Notes under the pieces: generated by a model
The model's input: the letters and a program-made list of their open reading frames with translations, nothing else
What the model was told of the DNA's origin: nothing
Databases searched by the model: none
Part shown: positions 1 through 12,700 of the stretch, piece after piece
Position numbering within the stretch: position 1 is the stretch's first letter
Layout of the letters: each line of letters begins with the position of its first letter
Source of the DNA: Phoronis australis
Taxonomy: Eukaryota > Phoronida > Phoronidae
NCBI GenBank assembly: GCA_002633005.1
Contig: NMRA01000067.1
Location: 92,752-156,751 of the forward strand
Length of the DNA stretch: 64,000 bases
Direction of reading: 5' to 3'
Position numbers and translations under genes: made by a program

Positions 1-639
1 GGCCTACTTTCTTATTGCCAGCCAAGATTCATGACTCTTGCTGTGATTTGTAAACAGGGAATTGAGTTGACCTTGGCCTTTACTATACAGTTGCCAGTTG
101 TGGACCAGAGTCAACTCTATTGCTGGGATCTACAGATAATGCTCAGATAAGAGATGTATCATCCCTTGTCCTTTTGTAACTTTGTGAAGTGATAATAACT
201 GTTGTTATAATTCTGATAAGTTTCACGCATGCAATGTGTTGATCATTTTGCTTGCCTTACAAGAAGGTGCAGCCATTCCTTCTATTTTTACATTTAAAGA
301 AACCCTTAAGGCCAAACCAAGCATTAGTCGTCACTCGATAGAAGTCTAATGGGCTGTATGGGTCTTCAGTTTGAACTGTGTGCGATGAAATCTCACCAAT
401 TTTGAATAAAAATAATCGCACATTTTTTTTTCGAAGGCGCTCGGACACTGTTGTGAATGCCCATAATTCTTTAAAATATTGTCTGTTGGTAGCTATAGTT
501 AGAACCTGATACGGCAAAGCATCGTTTTGATGCTATGTAAAAAATTTCTGTAAAAACGAGAAATATTGTGTCCTGAATTGGTTAGATTTTTCCTTATCAG
601 TCTGTTGCGTGGTTGACTCTGACTATTGTTTACTCCTAG
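1..639. other. Sequence upstream of ZDHHC23 exon 1
   Basis: No TATA box or CpG-rich promoter was identified with confidence. It carries one copy of a dispersed ~200-bp repeat (about 389-585). If the splice acceptor at 639 is real, this stretch is intron and the promoter lies outside the window. Confidence 0.5.
389..585 (+). repeat. Dispersed ~200-bp AT-rich repeat, copy 1
   Basis: Contains AAAAATAATCGCACATTTT, TTGTGAATGCCCATAAT and ATATTGTGTCCTGAATTGG in the order seen at 19395, 35220, 39640 and 43890. Confidence 0.65.
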
Positions 640-794
640 GATGACTGAAAGATGAGTTGATTGACACATCATGCAATGGTTAAGACTGATGATGAGCAGT
701 TCTGTTGCTGCGAGTATGTCAACGAGAAGAAAGAACGAACCACTCTACTAGCGTGTTGCTGTGACTGTGAGGCCGTGGACGACGCCTGTGACAG
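640..794 (+). CDS. zdhhc23: ZDHHC23 coding exon 1 (CDS from 676)
   Basis: From 676 it encodes 39 codons plus two bases, ending in ...EAVDDACD-R before the donor AG|GTGGGT at 795. The text between two Cys clusters (CCCEYVNEKKERTTLLACCC) parallels the human ZDHHC23 N-terminus. The exon joins 7012 to give CDR-VMRCGQLEG. A possible 3' splice site (TTTACTCCTAG) ends at 639, so a non-coding exon may lie further upstream; the exon's 5' edge is therefore uncertain. Confidence 0.85.
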
Positions 795-3700
795 GTGGGT
801 GGAGTCTTGTTTATGAGGCAGACCTGTTTACTGGGGCCAGTGCCCAGTTGCATGAAACAGTCCCAAATAGGGACTCGACTAAATTCCCTAAATCTGCTGC
901 GTATTTGTGTCTTTCTTTACACAGATCTCATCCTTTTCTATCATTTCATCTTTATTATTATATCCTCTTTAATTAATGATATTTTCTAATAATATAACAT
1001 AAAACTGAATCTGGAATTCCAGTGAACGTGAATAGGGACTTGTTCCTTAAATTAGGGGCGTTGCATGAAGAGATCCCTATTTATTTCCGATGATAATGAG
1101 AATTTAACCTAGAGTTCAGTCTTGAATTGTATCAAAGCCAAAAATTGACTTAGTAATGAAACTAAAACAAGATCAGAAAGGACAATCGGCATTTTCACTA
1201 GTCCACAAATCTGCAGTAGATTTAGGGAACTTATTTGAGTCCTTATTTGGAACTGTTTCATGCAACCGGGCACTGGAGTCTTATGTGCTCAAAACCACCA
1301 ATGCCATATCAAAACACCAAGAAAAAAGCCACCAGTTGATCAGCAAACACTTTGCGACGATATGTTAATTAGCTGATCTTGAGTCACAAACATTTATTGG
1401 TCGATACATACTACGTAGAATCGGGACCACCAATCACAGCACTAGTCGTCCTCCATTGTGTTTAGTGTGAAAAGTCGTCGGATATTGCTGTTCGTTTTGC
1501 GGTAGTTTATGGTGTAATACCAAAGAATGGTGAGTTGTTGCGCTTGTGGTGGTAGTGATAACGCGGTATTTGAGAAGTGCAGATATGGCATAAGTTTGTA
1601 CATGAAACTCACGTGTTGGTGGACATGACACACTGGCGCTGGGTGAGTTTTACGTCACACTCATGTCCGTGGCACTAATTAAAGTTGTTTTTCTTCCATT
1701 TCTTCTATTTTCTTGTTTTTTGGATATTGAATTGACGGTTGTGATACACAGTGCTGTAGAGGAAAATTTAATGATGGTGGCTATGCAGTCACCTGCCAAA
1801 ACAAAGTAAATGCTGGTTTTAAGCACTTTAAAGCTGTTTTTAAACGAGGAACAGTTGTCACAGTGCGAGATGTCACGGTGCGAGATGTCACGGTGAGATA
1901 TGCTCCTCGTCGCATTTACACGACGTAAGATCGCAAACTGGATCAGCGCGAGTCACTTACACAAAGATTGTCTGAGCATGCTCGCATACACAATAGCGGA
2001 ATGTCAGCGGATCACTCGTATAGGCTGCTGCGCTGTTCCATGTTAGTTGCTCTGTGACAGCTGTCTCCTGTGTAAATGCGACCTAAGTCACTTTCATGAA
2101 ACTGGGTGCTGGGATTGTTTCATGAAAAATGTGGTCCGTTGTCAGGATTAGGGGCAGGATGTTTGGTGACCTGTGGGTTGACCCTGATTAGCAGCTGTTA
2201 TGGACCATCACAGTGGTACAAGGCTATCAATAAGGACTTTATGTTTTGTTCCCAATTGGTTTATGGTAATCAATTAGTATGTGTTTGAATGGGGTCAACT
2301 GCAGGCAGTTCAGTGCCTAATGGTGTGTATGTATGTATGTATGTGTGTGTTTGGGTGGGTGTGTGGGTGGTCTTGTGTGGGTCCCAAGAGTTCCATAGAT
2401 ACATTAAATCCTATGTACCTACTTTGATTAATACAGTAACACAACACTACATTTATTCAGTTTCATCAAGTGCCCATCGTCAGACCAATATCATGTAATG
2501 ATTTTTCATATATGCTCCGTTCATTGTATCGTTTTATTAGGAAACCAAAGCAGTTTTCTAGTTGTTGTAGATAATGTAGGTGTTATCTCACCTCACCATG
2601 CTAGAGTACATATGTATCATGTCTGCAATAACTACAATATGACATCCACCCCATCCAGTTAAGAGTTGGTGTTAAGAGTACGTGTGTATCATGCCTACAG
2701 TAACTACAGTATCCTTGTGTCTGAAATGGTGACAGCTAAGTCTCTGCGTGTAGTAAATTGGTGTTAGGTAGCTAGCTTACTCCTGGTGTTGCCTAAGGTA
2801 TGCAGCTATCCCCAATCCAAAGCAATGACACCCACCTCATACTTTAATAGATTGTTATCTGATATGATGGTGTAGAATACAGTCAGTATAACAAACAGTT
2901 CCTGTTTACTTTTTCTGAACACTGGTGAGAAACAACATGACCACCGGTCTTCCAAATGGGACCAACTCACCCAAAACAGGATCTACGGCGATCAAGTGGG
3001 ACCGCCGCACCAGAATATGGGACTGACGCACCTAAATACATGACCTTCCCATCACTAAATAGAACCGTCGGAGACTGAACATGACCGCCGGACAAAATGT
3101 AGTTGTCAATGCCTTTTTGTGATACTGCAGATTATGACGTAACCGGTCAGCTAGCTGTGTAAAGACTATCCTCAAAGTACAGCTTGGTAGCACTCAGCGT
3201 GTTGAGCTCTGTTAGACCCCGGAATTTCCCACAACCCGGGTGGTTCTGCTCATAGCCTCGTCGTGAAACTTATATCAACATGTAGAGCTAGCGATGGGCA
3301 CAGGCATATACAAAATCTAGGAGTCAACCAACTCTCACCTTGCAGGTTGCAGCTGCTTGAGTGAACAACACTGTAATGATCGTCATTTCCTTGCATAATT
3401 CTTTGCCTATTGTGACACGTGCAAGCGCCATTTCCTAAAATTTTGCGACATCTTTCGTAAGATAATGATAACTTCACCATAGCATGATTTGTTCTGAAAT
3501 TCGGTTTGCAGGTATTAAAATACTAAAAACAACGACATGAAACCAGTTTCGATAATTTGTTGTGCCATGTACACAACCTCGTAGAAGAGAAGAACAGCTG
3601 ATTGAAGAATTGGGGAAAAAAGAAACTGGCCAATGAAAGCCGACCCAAAAAAGGCATCACAATTTGAGCAGCAGAATAACGGCAGAACCACAATTTTTCC

Positions 3701-6700
3701 CGAGCACCGATAATAATTCAGTTATTCAAGGAAGAGTATCGTTAATAACACTAATTATGCGAAGATTCTACTTGTTCAGTTTTTTACCCACATCGGCTGT
3801 ATACAGCTTTGCCGCACAAAGACTAGTCATGAGGATGCTTCACCCGAGAGCGGGAACGCCCGTTTTTTTCTAGACTAAAACGCCAAGTTGAAGAAAATGA
3901 ATTTCCTTTTATTCTAAAACTTATGCAGTAGATAAAATTACAATTATTTAGCTCAAAAGCGTGGTGCGTGGTTGGTTTGTGGTTACGTTTATTAATGTTA
4001 AATGTTGACCTTCTTTCAATTGTTTATAAGTCACAAACCGCAGCAGACCCTGGTGAAGTAAAACTCAAAAGCGCCGCGTTTTACAAAGTGAAGTGTCCTG
4101 TATCGCACAAAAGATTTTGGTGGATTAATCGGCGTAAGAGCTGCATATGCATATGTATGTTGCCCCATTGTATGATCTGTGTTGGTCTACAGTCCATTGA
4201 CCTGTTTGTCATTGCGGTTTCAATCCCCTGCGGTCATGTTCAGTCGCTGGCGGTCCTGTTTTTTAGTGGGGTGATCATGTTGTTAGGTGCGTCGGTCCCA
4301 TTTTCTGGTGTGATGGTCCCATTTGATCCCCGTAGGTCCTGTTTTGTGGTGAGTCAGTCCGATTTGGAGGACCGGCAGTCATGTTGTTTCTCACCCGTGC
4401 CCTTTTATTGGTGAAAAGCATCTCTGGGAAATAAGTATGGCATCAGTTTTATGTTGTAGGCTTTTTCGAAATCCATTGAATATGTTTTTAGATCATATAA
4501 GTTAAGAGCACCAGACTGGCAATGTGGAGACCTCTGGTTCGATTCCCAGTTGGGGTTCCTGATCTTTCTGGGTTTATTTGACATATTTCACTATTGGCCA
4601 ACATCAGGGTACTATTTATTGCATAAAACAAACACACACCAAACAGTTGCAAACAAAAGCAGAAACAGCTGGGCATTATATCTGGGTTATAGATATTATG
4701 CAGTTTTTGCAAATAAAAATCAAATGCAACTGACTATATAATTACAACTGAAATACAGTCATGAAGGCCTGATGATGCATTGTGATGAATAACTAAAAGA
4801 CATCTTGGCATAAATGAGATGCAAGCAATTAACACCATTCAGAATTATTTATTACAAGCAAAAAGAATTACACTAAGTACTTAAGAACTTACAAACATTT
4901 ATAAAAAGAAATTCTTAGTGGAAGTGTTCAAGATTGATTTTTGTTGGTAGTTAAACAAAAATTTTACTTTATGTCTAATAGTAGAAGGTGAAGATTTGTC
5001 CGTACTCTTGGATTACCATCAGAGGGAGAAGGTTGGGTTGTTAAAACTGTATAAATTTGTCAGGGTTTTAAAACTTTTTTAAAAAGATACCTCATCTTGA
5101 CGTGAACAGTACTATTTTGTGCTCACGATGTGCTATTCTTAGCATTGGGTCCAGGTAAGTGTTGTCTCAGTATTATGAAAGAAAGACTTGAAACTCAAGG
5201 CCGTCATTGCAGAAACTGGTTTTAACACATTTTAATTCCCATATTGTCAATATGTGAGGTAACGGTTGACATCCTGAATACTAGACTTTGATGGGGNTCG
5301 CCATATCGAAGACGGCGATTTTGAGGCCGTCAGTCGGCGAGTTTTCGCTCTGGGATTTCAGCACGATTTTCTGTAAAATGATCGTAATTTAGCAGCAAAG
5401 TTTGATAGCAATGCACAACAGTTTTGTTGGAAGTCTTTCATAGATTACAGATACGTCAGAGAACGTAAATTTGATGAATCTTAGCTTCCGATTTCACCCG
5501 TTTCGGAGACCGGGTTTCAACCGCCTAGGGTTATAATAAGCGCCCCCCTTGAACCGAACTTTTCTAAGCGCCCTGGGCGGTTATTACGGCGAATACAGTA
5601 TGCAGTTTTTGCAAATAAAAATCAAATGCAACTGACTATATAATTACAACTGAAATACAGTCATGAAGGCCTGATGATTCAGTGTGATGAATAACTAAAA
5701 GACATCTTGGCATAAATGAGATGCAAGCAATTAGCACCATTCAGAATTATTTATTACAAGCAAAAAGAATTACACTAAGTACTTAAGAACTTAAGTGTTC
5801 AAGATTGAAACTGCCGTTAAACAAAAATTTTACTTTATGTCTAATAGGTGAAGGTGAAGATTTGTCCGTTACTCTTGGATTACCATCAGAGGGAGAAGGT
5901 TGGGTTGTTAAAACTGTATAAATTTGTCAGGGTTTTAAAACTTTTCTAAAAAGATACCTCATCTTGACGTGAACAGTACTATTTTGTGCTCACGATGTGC
6001 TATTCTTAGCATTGGGTCCAGGTAAGTGTTGTCTCAGTATTATGAAAGAAAGACTTGAAACTCAAGGCCCTCAGTGCAGAAACTGGTTTTAACACATTTT
6101 AATTCCCATATTGTCAATATGTGAGGTAACGGTTGACATCCTGAATACTAGACTTTGATGGGGGAATTGCATATGATAGGAGCCCGTGTATCAAGCCAGC
6201 ACAATAACCTTGTCTTTTATATAGATCAAATAATTTTTAATAGATCAAACAATTTTTAATAGATCAAATAATTTTTAATAGATTAAACAATTTTTAATAA
6301 ATCAAATAATTTTTAATAGATTAAACAATTTTTAATAGATCAAATAATTTTTAATGGAGAAAAAATTAGCAGAAAATTATTTAACATTGTTATGCACTTT
6401 AAGGATGTCTTCTTATGGTCAGTTTGGGCCAACTGTGACTTAGCACAGCTGGAACCCTTGGTTGCTCCAGTAACAAAAAGTACAGCTTAGTAATGGTCAT
6501 CTCAAGGTGTTGAAGAACATTTGTAATTATCAGATTGGTATAAAATGTCACTCTATGGTGGAACAAAAGCGAGACACACTTCTGTGGGTTTATTGGTGTC
6601 TGACTTTTTTGAGTGTCTGAACATGTGTGGTGAAGGACAGTTAGTTGTGCTGTAGGATACCAAGATGTGTGTGAGTTTGTCCATGCGTAATTGTTTCATC

Positions 6701-9700
6701 GTTAAGCTTAAGTATGATAATTGATCTCGTGTGGTTTGTGCTGAACAGCTGTTAGCCAACAACACATTGAATTTTTGTAGCAAGATAATAGTTAGGTATT
6801 GGAAAATACTGAAATGGTGATTTTGGCAACCATTGTTGTGCAAAATAACATTGCTGTATATTTCTGCCTTGTATTTATCATGCAGCAAATGTTCCAAACT
6901 GTTTGACATGTATAACATCTTCAGTGTGTAATTCATTTCACCTCAGTCCACCCAGTTTGGTACTTTTCAGTGTTGAAATGTGAATTGTTGTCTGCTCATT
7001 TGCCATTACAGAGTAATGCGGTGTGGGCAGTTGGAGGGCAGCCATTGGGATCGTGTGTGGAACACTGTCAGCGACCGCCTGCGACTACCGTGGTATGGCG
7101 GCGCTGTACAAGCCCGTCTAGACATTGTCCTGCCCGTCTTGGTGGTCCCCACGGCCATCGTGGTGGCCAGCTCGAGTCCCACGGCCACCAAGGTGGTGCT
7201 GGTGATACTGCCAGTGCTAATGCTGGTTCTCTATCAGTGTTGGCGTAGAAGACAGAAACGGTACCGTTCACAATTCTTTTTCGCCTGGACTATGACGTCG
7301 GTGTGTACCGTCATCTACGTGTTTGGATTCACTATACTAGTGCAGCGTGAAGTGTTTATGTGGGAGTGTATGTTATTGCTGACGTTTGTGCTAGTCACGT
7401 TCTACTGTCTTTACCTTACCAAGCTGGGCCCGGGCGTCATACGGGCGCAGCGGAGGAGGCGTAACCGACGGAAACGGCTCAAGCACAATGGCGGCCAGAA
7501 TGGTTTCTTGAAGCATTCGGACCCGCAGGAGCACAGCGCTTGTGAGAGCAAGTCTTCAAATTGTTATGAAATGAGACTAAGAACGTTAAGTAGCGGAGAT
7601 GGCCTACGGGAAGACGAAGTGACGTGGGTGGACTCTAGGAGTTTTAAAGGTAAGCAATACTATGTTACTTCTGCCCTGACCCTGCCACAGAAAGGTTCAT
7701 GCTTGTTTACCATATGGTGCAAGAGAGAGATAAACCTGGAATCTCCTGAGTGACTAATGGTTATCTTGGTACATTAGCTCACTTCTCATTTACAGTGTTT
7801 GTTTCTCTGTGTTTCACTGTTGATAATGCTAGGTCATGCTTTATTGCCTCTGTATGGTCATGTAGAATTAAGAAATTGTAAAATTGTTTAGTCATGTCCA
7901 ATTGAGTGAGAACTGCGCCAGTTGGTTGGGTTAATTTTAGCCCCAGGCTATGGTACCCTATGCTGTTCATAGACAGCAACCACTGTATCTCCTTGCATAA
8001 CCTAAACCTTAATTCTATGGCCAGGGACAAGGAGAATCGGAATGGGACCTAACAAAGCCCAGCCAAATTAAAACTGATCTGTAGCAGGGTTAGCTCCGTG
8101 ATATGAGGGGAAGTGACAAAAATCCACCCTGCTTATCTCGTACTAAGTCTATTAACTCATCTCTTTTGAGATAAAAAATATGATCTATATACTGTTGAAT
8201 GTATTTTTAGCCATTTTCGTATTAATCAGTAAAGTTAATTTTTAGTGGGATTCAGGGCTTACAGTGATGTTTTGAGGAAATACCTTTAGTTATCTTTTGC
8301 AGTAGTAGGTGAGATGTGCAAAGGGGGGTGGGGATGTGGCAGGAGTGAGATGGGGTCTGTACATGTCTACTTCTAGCCATACAGGCATGCCTTAAATCGA
8401 AATATAACAGTAGTAGACATTGGCAGCCGTCTGATTGCTATGGGATAATGAAAAAATAAGACTGTGTTTTATTGTGTGTGCCTTCATCAAGCGAATCATG
8501 TCACTCTTGACTTGGGAACATTAGTAACTGACAGTAATCACCTTACCTATTGTTTATGTCGGTAATCCCTCTGGGAAGGGACCTCGTCATTTTTAATACA
8601 GTCATTCCTAAGGCCATTATGTTGAAAGCTCTTGCAATGTTGACATAAATCGCTGAGGTAAGCGTGAAGGTAGACAGACTCGAATATGAAAAGTTAATTG
8701 GAGTAATTGCTAGTGGAGGTGTTAATGTGACGTGCATTTGTGACATTTTGATCATAACTGTCATTGTCTGCAAGTAAAACAACTAGTCTCAGGGGCTTAT
8801 TGGAATTCAGCGCACGACTATATATCACATGCGGTTGATTCTTATGCTTTGTCCAGATTAAAGAAAAAGCCACCCCCTGCCAAGTGTACCGTTGTTTGAT
8901 TTATTTTCCGTCAAATGTAACATTTGTCATATCTAGTGGCTTGTCTTCAGTTCTGATCAATTAGTTGTCGGTGGAATACAGGCCATTTTTGTATTGAGCA
9001 GAAAATAAAGTCGGACTGATTAAGATTGCAGTCTTGGTTTTCGAGGTTAACTGAATGTGAAATTGGTTTTAGTCTTTCTACTCTCTCTTGCAATCTCATT
9101 ACACTCCGTATCTGTTTGGGTTGACATACAGGGCACATAAAAAATCAGGGTGTAAGCATGTGGCGCATTATAGTAAAGCAGACATTCGAATTTTTCAAAA
9201 TGCAGGTGTCGGTGGTGAGTACTTATAAGGTATGGCTGCACGCCATACCTCTGTTTGGACTTGTGCTCCAGGAAGTTACAAGCTGAGCTCATGTGTGCAT
9301 TCTGTCTGCAAGTGTATTGTGTTGGGGCTATGGATGAGAAACCATTGTTGAAGCTATTCTTGAGCAGGCATGTAGTCTGTATGTGCAGTGATGACTCATC
9401 CAGTGTATTCATACACTAGTATAGTGCAATACAGTAGCACTCCTATGTCTTTCATAATCCCAGTAGTTTTGCTAGAATTATTTCCCCTGATCTGCTGTGG
9501 TCCATGTAGTCAAGAATCCGAGAGAGTTGTAGCTCCCACTCGCAGGCCGGGATCAATGCTGTGAACTTTTATGGAGCTCCGAATCCCAGCAGATTTGTGT
9601 CCCAATGCAAAAACTTTTTTCTTAAAAAAATTTGCCTGAAAATATACTGGTAATATTTTGGATAGTGTCCACATAGAAACGGCACTAGCATTTGAATTTT

Positions 9701-12700
9701 CAGCCTCTAATGTTATGTAGGACCTTATCGATAAGTCTGCATTCTACTAAATATCTACAAAACTATAGAATTTAACTCACTAAAGTATATATTTTGGGAA
9801 AACAGAAATTCTATAGAATTTAATGTATTTACTTTATACCAATGAGTCACTTACACATGTCCTGTTAGTAAAATTTAGTGATACAGTCTTTGCAAAACAT
9901 TGGTATTGAAGACCAAATTTCGTTTGATATAGATGTTCAAGATGAAATATCAAAAAAGCAGTTTGTGTTTTCCAAGTTAGCTTTTCGTCCTCATTTCGTG
10001 TAACTTTTCACTATTTAAAAAACTAAAAGTCCTCTATTTTTGAGATATCCTCAGTGGAACACTTTGAAAACAATTCCTTGTAGGGTTTTGGGGAACAGTG
10101 GATAAAAAGTATTGGTTAGACTCATAACAATTCGTTCATCCAGTTTTGAGATTTGGTTTTCCGAAGTTAGCCAAATTTGGACAGTTGTAGATTGCTACAT
10201 AACCTTAAAAGAGAGCTGCTTATTCTGAAGACTTGTTAGTGTGGTGTTTGTCACCCTGTTTTAGTATATTGTAGTGCTGTGTAACCCAGGTGGGTTACAT
10301 GTTGAACCCATGCAAGTATGCTTAATTAAGTTGTACATAATGGCCGGACTATGTTGACATGGGTTATCGTTTAGCATGCTATCGCAATCTTTTAAGATTG
10401 CATTATTGTGTGTTGCTTAAGACCAGAAGCTTATCTATACAGGCAATGCATCGATTATTCTAAAGCATTTAATTTAGGTACCTTTGTTTAGGTTGATATC
10501 CTCGATGTGGGACAGAGATGCTAAATTTGGCATTTTTGCATTCAATATAAGAGCAGGCTGTCTAGCCTTCGTAGCATAAACTGTACTTGTAGATATCTAG
10601 CCTGGTTTCGTTTCGGCTGCTAAGCTTGTAGGCAGCTTTTGTTTAACTAAAATATAGCCAAGTTTTTTCCCTGTGTTGAAAACCTACTGAGTTGTTTACT
10701 GTACTTTAAAAAGGCTGTTGATAATGAACATATGTTGTTTGGCTATTATTTTGTACAGTGTCAATTAGCAACTTCTTTGCAGTCTAATTAACGTATCGTA
10801 TCGTGTATGGGTAGTATAGGAAGACAAGTGTAGTCTGTAGAATAGATTTGCGTGTCTGAGCTGAGCATTCACTATCGAACTAATGTGTCGGTGTAGTATA
10901 AGCCGAGATTGCCCTCATGGAAGTGTTGTCATTACCTAGCGCCTTCAACATGGTAATGAAATTACGGTCAAAGTTCTCCAGTTTGGGACAGTGAAAAATA
11001 ATCGTTTTGCTTAAGGTTGTAGCTTGTACCAAATTTGAGAAATTGACATTATCGGGCATCTTAAATCCAAGGCCACTGGCAGCAGTTTTTGCTGATGTGT
11101 AAAAGATCAGTGTTGCTTTTTATTCACTTACAAATTTATTTTCAGACCTTGTTATGCAGAAACACTCAATTTGAGGGGTACGATACATGCAAAAATCACT
11201 CATGTCTCAAATTTCATATTGAGAAAATTCAGTTTCAGCTTAGATTTTGGTTTCCCAATCCCAAATTTTTGAGACTGTCCAAAACAGGAGAATTTTTTAA
11301 CATAACAGACAATTATATTATCGAGTTGACCATTATGTGCCCTCAGAGGGTGGGCCAGTCTTTGCTGGTAGCCTACATGATGTACTGGGTTTCACAAATT
11401 TCTAACATAGGACAAAATGTTTTGAAGGTGGTAAATTTGTGATTGAAATGTTGCTTAAACTTAGATGAAAGTGCAGTCTCATGTATATGACCTGCAGTTA
11501 GCTGTTTTGACCAAACACTAATCGCTGTGTAACGGGGTTAGCAGACAAAGTCACACATTAAAGTGCCCCATAAAAATCTAATTGAAAAGGACGGAAGTTA
11601 CTTGTGTGACCCAAAGATCATCCTAATTATAATAGCTGAATTTCAAAATAGCCACGCTGTACTGTCAGACGGCGATCAGGTCCTTGGTGGACAAGTGTAC
11701 AGTGCCACCCACAGATCCCTTGTAATGCAGACGGGGGTTTTAACTATCTAGTATAAGAAGCATGGTAACAGTTTTCCTGCTATTATAATGCCGATAAATT
11801 TCCTCTATTCTGGTGTGGGATGTACTAATGTCTTAGGAAAAAAGGCAAACCTTTTGAAATATCATCGGATAAACAAGAACAACGTGCTTCATACATTTCC
11901 CAATGCCGGTGAAGAAACATCTTCGACAAAGCCAGTATCTGCTGCTGATAAAGTGGGAGAATTTTGATCCCAGTCGGTGTCAAAAAGACGAAATGAATTA
12001 GTGTTAAACTAACCAAACAATGGGAGGGACTGGCAGTGGAATTTATTTCTCTGCTTTTAATTCAACGGACCACTCTGTGGTAATTGAATTTCTGTCCACC
12101 AAATCTCATTCAGGATCAACCGGAAGTCACTTTCTTGGTCTCGTTATTCTAGAGAGCGCAATATGAAAAGTCCTCTATTCTTCACTTATTCATCTCACAG
12201 TATGGCGGACAAGTGAAATTGTATGGTGTCAGATTTCGTGACAATTTTAGTCTATTGGTATCCTGGTCTGTATTTTGTTGCCGCCTTAAAGCAACTTATG
12301 GTAAAGTTTCCTTTATATGCAGCCCAGTAACTAGCCTTTGATAATGAATAAATGAAAATTCTGACAATTTTTTTCTGCCATTTACTGGGAATTTACTATT
12401 TGACTATGCAATATACCAGGGTTGCAAAAACACGAAACGGAAATTAACAATTATTAAGTGACAATTGTTTTTATGCAAAATAAGTGTAAAATTGCGGTAT
12501 GCAATGTCAACATGCCAGTAGTCAGCTGTTATTGTATACATGACTTATAGTAGTGAGTCAGTAACACCTCTTTTATTTTCAGATGGTCTACTAGTGACAT
12601 GGTGTAATATATGCAATGTCAACATGCCAGCCCGGTCACATCACTGCAGCGTATGCAATGTGTGCGTCTCAGAACGAGACCATCATTGCGTATGGTAAGT

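Larger units (their letters stand above)
795..7011 (+). other. ZDHHC23 intron 1 (6.2 kb)
   Basis: No further coding exon was recognised. It holds an inverted pair of repeats (2925-4396), a tRNA-derived SINE fragment, two copies of a ~600-bp segment around an N at 5297, a transposon end at 5298-5598 and a 19-bp minisatellite at 6223-6356. Confidence 0.8.

Noticed and set aside
761-976. 71-aa frame near ZDHHC23 exon 1
   Set aside because: It is an out-of-frame shadow of the exon at 676-794, running into intron.
1850-2082. A second inverted pair (ACAGTTGTCACAG at 1850 with CTGTGACAGCTGT at 2052)
   Set aside because: It is interleaved, not nested, with the 13-bp pair at 1909/2070, so it does not form one hairpin; likely chance.
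3968-4414. 148-aa open frame
   Set aside because: It runs into the right arm of the inverted repeat, has no recognisable domain and no splice or start support.
4492-4562. Functional tRNA gene
   Set aside because: Only the D-arm-like part and T arm are convincing; no paired acceptor stem.
7016-7018. ATG as the start of ZDHHC23 (also the ATG at 6980)
   Set aside because: A splice acceptor ends at 7011, and the upstream exon at 676 supplies the conserved cysteine-rich N-terminus in phase; 6980 lies in the intron.
11089-11442. 117-aa + strand frame in ZDHHC23 intron 2
   Set aside because: Overlaps a low-complexity dispersed repeat and shows no protein-family motif.
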